5,285 bases of DNA, taken from Neisseriaceae bacterium. GTDB taxonomy: Bacteria; Pseudomonadota; Gammaproteobacteria; Burkholderiales; Neisseriaceae. The stretch covers positions 1-5,285 of the forward strand of contig JASLDB010000305.1 in assembly GCA_030151665.1 (NCBI GenBank). Direction: 5' to 3'. The notes under the pieces were generated by a model. The model was not told the DNA's origin. It worked only from the letters and a program-made list of their open reading frames with translations, and did not search any database. How positions within the stretch are numbered: position 1 is the first letter of the stretch; the number at the start of each line of letters is the position of its first letter. Position numbers and translations under genes: made by a program. Below are positions 1 through 4,653 of the stretch, one piece after another.

Positions 1-160
1 GCAAGAATTCTGGTGCCAATGCCATGTATTCCGTTGGGTTGGCAATATTAACCAAAGTTAATTTTGCTTGTGACAAGCGAGCCAACTCTGCCGCATGTTC
101 TAATGCTTGCATGGAAGTATTGCTACCATCTACTGCAACAACCAAGTGTTTATAAATCAT
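1..160 (-). CDS. Universal stress protein (UspA family), N-terminal fragment
   Basis: The gene runs off the left edge, so only the first 53 codons are present. The reverse complement reads MIYKHLVVAVDGSNTSMQAL and continues through an Ala/Leu-rich helix, then a strand KLTLVNIA. This is the standard start of the Usp alpha/beta fold: first strand HLVVAVDGS with the conserved Asp11 and Ser13, a long helix, then the second strand. Family members are small cytoplasmic proteins of about 140-150 residues, often dimeric, some of which bind ATP, and they are made during stress or growth arrest. The exact role of this copy cannot be told. The ATG at 158-160 is preceded by AAGGG about five bases upstream, a good ribosome-binding site that fixes the start. 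The gene is divergent from tcdA and probably uses the minus-strand promoter at 232-259. Whether it is an ATP-binding type depends on a C-terminal glycine motif outside the window. Confidence 0.88.
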   Translation of the reverse strand, partial: MIYKHLVVAVDGSNTSMQALEHAAELARLSQAKLTLVNIANPTEYMALAPEFL

Positions 161-209
161 TATTTTCCCTTTTCTCTATTTTGGCGATTAGGAGCATATG
201 CAAGGTAAC

Positions 210-239
210 TTAACACGCCACTTCAATGTTTAGTATAAT
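210..239 (+). promoter_or_regulatory. Putative sigma-70 promoter for the tcdA-scpA-thioesterase operon
   Basis: TTAACA (210-215, five of six to TTGACA) and a perfect TATAAT (234-239) are separated by 18 bp. The predicted start near 246 gives a leader of about 50 nt before the tcdA GTG. No comparably good promoter was seen inside the four genes downstream, so this probably drives all of them. It overlaps the opposing usp promoter at the -10 element. Confidence 0.6.
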
Positions 240-259
240 CTTTATCCTAATATTGGCAA
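232..259 (-). promoter_or_regulatory. Putative sigma-70 promoter for the usp gene
   Basis: Read on the minus strand, TTGCCA (plus-strand 254-259) and TATACT (plus-strand 232-237) each match the -35 and -10 consensus at five of six bases, with a 16-bp spacer. Transcription would start near 225, giving a leader of about 65 nt before the usp ATG. The -10 shares bases with the plus-strand promoter at 210-239. The match is by inspection only; in AT-rich DNA a chance match is possible, but the position in a divergent gap supports it. Confidence 0.5.
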
Positions 260-283
260 ATTTTTTTCGTGCAATTTTGATTT

Positions 284-287
284 AAGG
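284..287 (+). promoter_or_regulatory. Ribosome-binding site deciding the GTG start of tcdA
   Basis: AAGG lies eight bases before the GTG at 296-298. This supports a GTG start and the short N-terminus that aligns with the usual RFGG..RLYG opening of TcdA proteins. Confidence 0.6.
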
Positions 288-295
288 CAGCAATC

Positions 296-1075
296 GTGAC
301 ACACCTACCCTCAGCTATTCATTCACGCCGCTTTGGTGGCATCGCGCGTCTCTATGGAGAAGATGGTGCGAATAAACTTATCAATGCTCATGTAGCAGTC
401 ATTGGTCTAGGCGGTGTAGGCTCTTGGTCTGCAGAAGCATTGGCTCGATCAGGCGTTGGTACCATGACTTTAATTGATTTAGACAATGTAGCCGAATCCA
501 ATGTCAACCGACAATTACATGCCTTAACTGATGACTTTGGCAAGCCCAAAATTATGGCTTTACAAGAGCGAATTGCCCAAATCAATCCTGAATGCACTAT
601 TCACTTAATTGAAGATTTTGTGGATGAAGAAAATATGCAAACCTTTTTTCAAGGTCAATTTGACTTTGTGATTGATGCCATGGACCAAGCCCGTGTCAAA
701 GCGGCTTTGGCCAATTATTTTGTTCGCAGTAAACAATCCTTTATTTTATCTGGCAGTGCTGGTGGGCAACGCCATCCTGAATTGATTCAAACGGCAGATT
801 TAAGCAAAGTGACCCATGACCCACTACTGGCCAATGTCCGTTATACCTTGAAAAAGCGTTTTGGCTTCAGTCGTGATACCCAAAAGAAAATGAAAGTGCC
901 ATGTGTATTTTCTACTGAAAACATTACTCCTCCCCAAACAGGCAAAGCATGTGAAATACAAACAGCCCCACAAGGCTTATCTTGTGCTGGCTATGGTGCA
1001 TCCATGCTTGTCACTGCAACGGTTGGCTTATTTTGTGCCCATGCTGCCATTGAGCACATTGTGAAAACTGCATAA
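296..1075 (+). CDS. tcdA: tRNA threonylcarbamoyladenosine dehydratase TcdA (CsdL/YgdL), 259 aa
   Basis: TcdA is an E1-like enzyme that uses ATP to cyclise t6A at position 37 of ANN-decoding tRNAs to ct6A, which sharpens decoding. In E. coli it works with the CsdA-CsdE sulfur-transfer pair. The protein opens with RRFGGIARLYGEDG (residues 11-24), typical of the family. It then has the nucleotide-binding glycine motif GLGGVG (37-42), strand LIDLDNV (59-65), NVNRQLHAL (69-77), the VIDAMD strand (125-130), the SGSAGGQ loop (152-158) and the family-specific CVFSTE (203-208). E. coli TcdA is 268 residues, so this one looks full length. It has no C-terminal ubiquitin-like partner domain and no clear CxxC zinc pairs, which argues against ThiF or MoeB. 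It begins with GTG, is first in a plus-strand operon, and its TAA is one base before the scpA ATG. A soluble cytoplasmic enzyme. Confidence 0.93.
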   Translation: MTHLPSAIHSRRFGGIARLYGEDGANKLINAHVAVIGLGGVGSWSAEALARSGVGTMTLIDLDNVAESNVNRQLHALTDDFGKPKIMALQERIAQINPECTIHLIEDFVDEENMQTFFQGQFDFVIDAMDQARVKAALANYFVRSKQSFILSGSAGGQRHPELIQTADLSKVTHDPLLANVRYTLKKRFGFSRDTQKKMKVPCVFSTENITPPQTGKACEIQTAPQGLSCAGYGASMLVTATVGLFCAHAAIEHIVKTA

Positions 1076-1076
1076 A

Positions 1077-1862
1077 ATGCCAAAGAACACACAAACCACC
1101 ATTGCTGTTTTATTTGGGCAACCTGTTCTTGATGTCCCAAAAGATTTATTTATCCCGCCGGATGCTTTGCAAATTATTTTGCGTAGCTTTGAAGGACCGT
1201 TAGACTTATTGCTGTATTTGATTCGCAAACAAAACCTAGATGTCTTAGACATCCCCATGGCACAAATTACCAGCCAATATTTGCAGTATATTGATACCAT
1301 GCAAACCAGCAATTTTGACTTGGCAGCAGAGTACTTACTGATGGCTGCTACCCTAATTGAAATTAAATCAAGACTACTGTTGCCACAAACACAAGTGGAT
1401 TTAGAAGAAGAGGATGATCCTCGTGCAGAATTAGCCAAACGTCTATTGGCTTATGAACAAATGAAACAAGCAGCATTCAAACTGGATGAATTACCACAAG
1501 CAGGACGAGATTTTGATTGGGTACAATTCCCTTTTACGCCTGAAATAGTCACCAAGCTGCCTGAAGTGAGTATTGCTGATTTGAAAAAAGCATGGTTGAT
1601 GATTCTGTCTCGGGCACAAAATCATCAAGCCCATACGGTGCAACAAGAAACATTATCTGTCCGAGGACAGATGCAATGGATTTTATCTGAACTAAAACAC
1701 AAAATTCGCTGTGTGTTTCACGAATTATTTGTCCAAGGTGCAAATGCCGCTTTGGTGGTCACCAATTTCATTGCCATACTGGAATTGGTTAAAGAAAATA
1801 AAATTTGCCTAGAGCAAGAATATGCTTGCGGTCCCATTACGATTTTGGCACAAGCAACCTAA
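1077..1862 (+). CDS. scpA: Segregation and condensation protein ScpA, 261 aa
   Basis: ScpA is the kleisin subunit of the bacterial SMC-ScpA-ScpB condensin, bridging the SMC neck and head to organise and segregate chromosomes. An N-terminal extension (about residues 1-36, including FGQP and LFIPPDAL) leads into the diagnostic block FEGPLDLLLYLIRKQNLDVLDIP (38-60), then ITSQYLQYI (64-72) and EYLLMAATLIEIKSRLLLP (85-103). An acidic linker EEEDDPRAEL follows, then helices, then a C-terminal winged-helix region (about 195-258) starting near SVRGQM and ending with GPITIL. The length fits proteobacterial ScpA. There is no strong Shine-Dalgarno sequence before the ATG, which lies one base after the tcdA stop, so translation probably depends on coupling. 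The usual partner scpB is not next door: the gene after it is a thioesterase, so scpB must lie outside the window. Confidence 0.93.
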   Translation: MPKNTQTTIAVLFGQPVLDVPKDLFIPPDALQIILRSFEGPLDLLLYLIRKQNLDVLDIPMAQITSQYLQYIDTMQTSNFDLAAEYLLMAATLIEIKSRLLLPQTQVDLEEEDDPRAELAKRLLAYEQMKQAAFKLDELPQAGRDFDWVQFPFTPEIVTKLPEVSIADLKKAWLMILSRAQNHQAHTVQQETLSVRGQMQWILSELKHKIRCVFHELFVQGANAALVVTNFIAILELVKENKICLEQEYACGPITILAQAT

Positions 1863-1867
1863 AAGGA
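1861..1867 (+). promoter_or_regulatory. Ribosome-binding site overlapping the scpA stop codon
   Basis: AAAAGGA shares its first two bases with the scpA TAA (1860-1862) and lies five bases before the ATG at 1873 (eight before the ATG at 1876). It decides the start of the first thioesterase and rules out the in-frame ATG at 1822, which lies inside scpA and would add 17 unrelated residues. Confidence 0.75.
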
Positions 1868-1872
1868 ATCCC

Positions 1873-2334
1873 ATGATGAACCAGCCAATCAGCTTTGTCG
1901 CACAAAAACTCAGTGGCTATTACACCACACTGCCACATTGCCGAGCCATTCAACTTACCATGGTTAGCTTTGTAGATGATATCCCAACATTCATGGTACC
2001 GTTTCAAGATACCTTGCAAGTCAGTCCTCATGAGAAAATTATGCACGGCGGCATTGTGACCACATTAATTGATGTCACTGCAGCATCAGCAGTGACCACC
2101 AAGATGCCTGAATTAGAAGGTTTGGCTACGATTGATATGCGTGTTGACCACATTCAGAAACCCCACGCAAACCAGGCCATTTTTTGCCAAGCACATTGCT
2201 ATAATGAAGAGGGTGATATTGCCTATGTTCGGGCACATTGTTACCAAGAAGATCACCATAATCCCTTTACCATCGCCACCGCAACCTTTATTCGCACCAA
2301 ACTTACACCTGAACAAAAGGCATTATTGGCATGA
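1873..2334 (+). CDS. PaaI-type hotdog-fold thioesterase, 153 aa
   Basis: A single-domain hotdog protein of the PaaI/4HBT group, whose members hydrolyse acyl- or aryl-CoA thioesters in the cytoplasm as dimers or tetramers. The central-helix motif HGGIVTTLIDVTAASAV begins at His58. The HGG (58-60) and Asp67, nine residues after the His, match the PaaI catalytic pattern. The following strands ATIDMRVDHIQKP (85-97) and the C-terminal TIATATFIRT complete the fold. The frame is open from an ATG at 1822, but that start lies within scpA; the ATG at 1873 (or the adjacent one at 1876) has the AAAAGGA ribosome-binding site. Substrate is not predictable: no neighbouring phenylacetate or fatty-acid gene gives a clue. 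The stop overlaps the start of the second thioesterase as ATGA (2331-2334), implying coupled translation and perhaps a joint complex. Confidence 0.85.
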   Translation: MMNQPISFVAQKLSGYYTTLPHCRAIQLTMVSFVDDIPTFMVPFQDTLQVSPHEKIMHGGIVTTLIDVTAASAVTTKMPELEGLATIDMRVDHIQKPHANQAIFCQAHCYNEEGDIAYVRAHCYQEDHHNPFTIATATFIRTKLTPEQKALLA

Positions 2335-2750
2335 ATTTTACTCCTGACACCAACCTGACCTTACAACTGCATCAAGCCATGCCTTATGCTTTGTTTATTG
2401 GCTTAAATGTAGGTACTTTGGATAACGAAATGGCTTTTTACCTGCCAGCTCAAAATCACCATATTGGCAATACCATCCGCACCAGTTTGCATGGCGGATT
2501 ACTGGGTGGCTTAATGGAAAGCTGCGCTCAGTTTTTTGTCCACAAAATGCAAGAACGCGACTTATTACCACAAACCATTAATATCAATATTGACTACCTT
2601 CGCCCAGGCAAACCAGAAGATGCCTATATTGTTTGCAAAATGATTAAAGCAGGCTCTCGAATCAGCAGTGTTTGGGTCGAAGTTTGGCAACGGCAACGTG
2701 AAAAACCCGTGACAAGTGCTCGTGTGTTGGTGTCTTTAACACCTTGCTAA
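2331..2750 (+). CDS. Second PaaI-type hotdog-fold thioesterase, 139 aa
   Basis: A second single-domain hotdog protein with the same layout as the one upstream but very different sequence. It has LHGGLLGGLMESCAQFF (from residue 53) with HGG at 54-56 and Glu63 nine residues after His54, where PaaI has Asp and 4HBT-like enzymes may have Glu. The strand ININIDYLRPG (83-93) is typical, followed by IVCKMIKAGSRISSVWVEVWQ and a C-terminal VTSARVLVSL strand. The ATG sits in the ATGA overlap with the preceding stop, with AAAAGG (2315-2320) ten bases upstream inside the previous gene. It is probably an acyl-CoA thioesterase; substrate unknown. Both genes keep the acidic residue, so neither is obviously a dead paralogue. 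They could act on different substrates or form a mixed oligomer (inference). Last gene of the operon; no classical terminator was seen immediately after it. Confidence 0.85.
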   Translation: MNFTPDTNLTLQLHQAMPYALFIGLNVGTLDNEMAFYLPAQNHHIGNTIRTSLHGGLLGGLMESCAQFFVHKMQERDLLPQTININIDYLRPGKPEDAYIVCKMIKAGSRISSVWVEVWQRQREKPVTSARVLVSLTPC

Positions 2751-2763
2751 AAGCATCATCAAA

Positions 2764-2781
2764 TTTCAGTTAAACCTGAAA
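2764..2781. repeat. Inverted repeat after the second thioesterase gene
   Basis: TTTCAG (2764-2769) and CTGAAA (2776-2781) form a perfect 6-bp stem with a 6-base loop, 13 bases after the thioesterase stop. It is followed by A residues rather than T residues on the plus strand, so it is a poor intrinsic terminator, though it might stabilise the mRNA 3' end. Confidence 0.4.
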
Positions 2782-2792
2782 AAAATCCATCT

Positions 2793-2820
2793 TAACCATT
2801 TCACTCACTGATAATGGTTA
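2793..2820. repeat. Inverted repeat upstream of the glycosyltransferase gene
   Basis: TAACCATT (2793-2800) and AATGGTTA (2813-2820) form a perfect 8-bp stem around a 12-base spacer. No T-tract follows, so it is not a standard terminator. It abuts the possible -10 TATAAA (2821-2826) and lies where an operator would be expected. A third, weaker repeat, CAGG/CCTG (2827-2839), follows directly. No good -35 was found at the correct distance, so a promoter here is only tentative. Confidence 0.4.
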
Positions 2821-2869
2821 TATAAACAGGAAAAACCTGCTTACATACTTAACGCAATTGATTGAATAC

Positions 2870-3952
2870 ATGAAAAAAATATTGATTATCGGTGGTCTAA
2901 CCAGTGGCTTTGGTGGCATGGAAACGGTTTTTAAAAAACTGTATCGGCTAATGAATGAGACTCAGCAATATGAAGTAACCTTTGTTCTCATTGGCACGCC
3001 AAAAGAAAAACACAATTTTGATTGGCTAGTGGGGATTAAACATCAATTCATAGGAAAAGCCTTTCCTATCCAAGTGATTGAACGGCATTTAGCTACTCAC
3101 CAATTAGCAAATTTACTAAAAAAACAAAAAGTTGCCGCCATTATTACCTATAATTCACTCGGCACTCTTGTAGCACATCAAGCAACGCAAAATACTCAAA
3201 ATAAGCCTGCCATTATTTCTTGGACACATTTTTCTTTTGACACTTTTTCACCCAAACACCAAAAGAGAATCGCATTAGCCAACTACCATTTTGCCATTTG
3301 TGATGAAATCAAAGAACAAATGATGGAGCATGGTATTCAATCGGATAATATTTTTACTGTTTTCAATCCAACAACAAGAAATCAAAGCACCATTACTCGA
3401 CCAGAAAATCAGCATACTTTTTTATATATTGGACGAATCCAATACCAAGACCAAAAAAACCTTCAAGAATTATTTCATTCATTCGCGGCCAATCAACATA
3501 AAAATACTAAGCTAGAGATTATTGGTGATGGACAACCAGATGATTTAAAAAAGCTCAAAGATTTGGCAAGAGAACTCAATATTGAAAATCAAATAACTTG
3601 GCATGGCTGGCAAAAAAATGCTTGGGAATATGTTAGAGGTCATATTAAAACAGTTACTGCACTAGTATTAACCTCAACCTATGAAGGATTTGGTATGGTT
3701 TTAACAGAAGCCATATCACATGGTATTTTCTGTATTAGCACCAATTGTCCTACGGGTCCTGATGAAATCATCACCGAAGAAAATGGGCTATTGTATACAT
3801 CAGGCGATACAGCCATGCTTACTCAATTATTAAATACAGCATGCACAACTGAACTTCCAGCACATACATTAATTAAGCAATCCATCGAACACTTATACGA
3901 TGATCAATATATCAAGCACATTCAAAACATTTTGACCAAAATTGCACCCTAA
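2870..3952 (+). CDS. WaaB-like GT4-family glycosyltransferase, 360 aa
   Basis: A GT-B fold retaining glycosyltransferase resembling WaaB/RfaB, the LPS core 1,6-galactosyltransferase. It begins MKKILIIGGLTSGFGGMETVF; GFGGMETV (13-20) is characteristic of that group. The acceptor half continues to about residue 175. The donor-binding half has FLYIGRIQ, LEIIGDGQ (Asp220), ITWHGWQ, and ALVLTSTYEGFGMVLTEA carrying the EX7E pair Glu272 and Glu280, then CPTGPDEI (293-300) and ENGLLY. There is no signal peptide or membrane span, so it is probably a peripheral cytoplasmic enzyme at the inner membrane adding a sugar to lipooligosaccharide or another glycan; donor and acceptor are not proven. A TTG four codons upstream is also in frame, but the ATG at 2870 gives the family-like start; no strong ribosome-binding site is visible for either. 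It is visibly AT-richer than its neighbours and stands alone, without other glycan genes. Confidence 0.85.
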   Translation: MKKILIIGGLTSGFGGMETVFKKLYRLMNETQQYEVTFVLIGTPKEKHNFDWLVGIKHQFIGKAFPIQVIERHLATHQLANLLKKQKVAAIITYNSLGTLVAHQATQNTQNKPAIISWTHFSFDTFSPKHQKRIALANYHFAICDEIKEQMMEHGIQSDNIFTVFNPTTRNQSTITRPENQHTFLYIGRIQYQDQKNLQELFHSFAANQHKNTKLEIIGDGQPDDLKKLKDLARELNIENQITWHGWQKNAWEYVRGHIKTVTALVLTSTYEGFGMVLTEAISHGIFCISTNCPTGPDEIITEENGLLYTSGDTAMLTQLLNTACTTELPAHTLIKQSIEHLYDDQYIKHIQNILTKIAP

Positions 3953-3955
3953 AAC

Positions 3956-3988
3956 AAAAATACCCTGGTTTTCACCAGGGTATTTTTT
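3956..3988. terminator. Bidirectional intrinsic terminator between the glycosyltransferase gene and rplY
   Basis: ATACCCTGG (3960-3968) and CCAGGGTAT (3975-3983) form a perfect 9-bp stem with a 6-base loop. The A-run at 3956-3960 and T-run at 3983-3988 flank it, so either strand yields a hairpin followed by a U-tract. It begins four bases after the glycosyltransferase stop and 18 bases beyond the rplY stop, and serves both convergent genes. Confidence 0.92.
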
Positions 3989-4006
3989 ATGGTTTGAACG
4001 TTTAAA

Positions 4007-4579
4007 TTAACGTTTTTTACCAGTAACAGAAGCAATTGCTAAGTCTTCGTTACGGCGCAAAGACACGCTTTCACAACCTTCTGGCATGTTAACGTCAGAA
4101 ATATGCAAAATTTGACCGCCAGTTACTTTAGACATATCCAATTCCAAGAATTCTGGAATATTACCTGGTAAAGTAATGATTTCAATGTTAGCCATTAATT
4201 TAGCAACACGACCACCTTGCAATTTAACAGCAGGAGACACTTCGCTGTTAATCAAATGCAATGGCACTTTTACTTTAACAGGGGTGTTCAATTCAACGGC
4301 TTGGAAGTCGATGTGTTGAACAGCTGGTTTAAATGGGTGCATTTGGAAATCGCGTACAATAACGTCGATTTGTTTGCCATCCAAGTTCAGTTTCAATACT
4401 GAGCTATGGAAAGCTTCTTTATTCAATGCATGGAACAAGTTGTTCGCATCAACAGCAACAACCAAAGGCTCTTGGTTTTCGCCATAAATAACTGCTGGGG
4501 TTTGACCAGCGCGACGTAGGCGGCGGCTCGCACCAGTGCCTTGTGCTTCACGTACAGAAGCTTTTACTTCAAATGCCAT
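4007..4579 (-). CDS. rplY: 50S ribosomal protein L25, long CTC/TL5 form, 190 aa
   Basis: L25 binds 5S rRNA in the central protuberance of the large ribosomal subunit. This is the two-domain form (E. coli L25 is only 94 residues). The N-terminal L25 domain (about 1-92) shows MAFEVKASVREAQGTGASRR, RRAGQTPAVIYG (22-33) and RDFQMHPFKPAVQHIDF (76-92). The C-terminal TL5 beta domain (about 94-183) includes VKVKVPLHL, GGRVAKL and LPGNIPEFLELDMS; the protein ends in the basic tail VTGKKR. In Bacillus this form is called the general stress protein Ctc. The ATG at 4577-4579 has GGAG (4589-4592) nine bases upstream; the in-frame TTG at 4594 overlaps that site and would add five residues, so it was rejected. 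It lies downstream of prs on the same strand with a 74-bp spacer, an arrangement known in other proteobacteria, and probably shares its transcript. The shared terminator at 3956-3988 ends it. Confidence 0.95.
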   Translation of the reverse strand: MAFEVKASVREAQGTGASRRLRRAGQTPAVIYGENQEPLVVAVDANNLFHALNKEAFHSSVLKLNLDGKQIDVIVRDFQMHPFKPAVQHIDFQAVELNTPVKVKVPLHLINSEVSPAVKLQGGRVAKLMANIEIITLPGNIPEFLELDMSKVTGGQILHISDVNMPEGCESVSLRRNEDLAIASVTGKKR

Positions 4580-4588
4580 AATATAAAA

Positions 4589-4592
4589 CTCC
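4589..4592 (-). promoter_or_regulatory. Ribosome-binding site of rplY
   Basis: GGAG on the minus strand, nine bases before the ATG. It decides between this ATG and the upstream in-frame TTG, which would overlap the site itself. Confidence 0.7.
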
Positions 4593-4603
4593 AAAGATAA
4601 GTC

Positions 4604-4635
4604 GTCACCATCGGCCGCGACCAGCTTAAGGTGAC
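4604..4635. repeat. GC-rich inverted repeat in the prs-rplY spacer
   Basis: GTCACC (4604-4609) and GGTGAC (4630-4635) are perfectly complementary across a 20-base interval that contains the GC-rich TCGGCCGCGA (4611-4620). It lies between the prs stop and the rplY ribosome-binding site, so in the mRNA it would form part of the rplY leader. No U-tract follows, so it is not a terminator. It could be a processing site, a leader structure or a protein site; function unknown. Confidence 0.4.
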
Positions 4636-4653
4636 TTTTAAAGAGGCTGTATT

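Noticed and set aside
1028..1438. 136-residue open frame on the minus strand opposite scpA
   Set aside because: A Ser/Cys/Ile-rich sequence with no recognisable domain, lying antisense to a strongly conserved ScpA region; a shadow of the real gene.
1822..1872. Longer N-terminus (17 extra residues) for the first thioesterase from an ATG at 1822
   Set aside because: It lies inside the scpA reading region, has no ribosome-binding site, and the added residues do not resemble the family. The ATG at 1873 has AAAAGGA just upstream.
2113..2347. Open frames on both strands inside the first thioesterase gene
   Set aside because: Low-complexity, no domain, and fully contained in a gene with clear hotdog motifs.
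2764..2781. Intrinsic terminator for the tcdA operon
   Set aside because: The stem is only 6 bp with no GC-rich base and is followed by A residues on the plus strand, not T residues, so it lacks the U-tract.
2858..2869. TTG start four codons upstream for the glycosyltransferase
   Set aside because: The ATG at 2870 gives the usual MKKILIIGG start of the family, and nothing resembling a ribosome-binding site precedes the TTG.
4580..4594. TTG start five codons upstream for rplY
   Set aside because: The TTG overlaps the GGAG ribosome-binding site, and L25 proteins of this type normally begin close to the MAFEVKAS-like strand.
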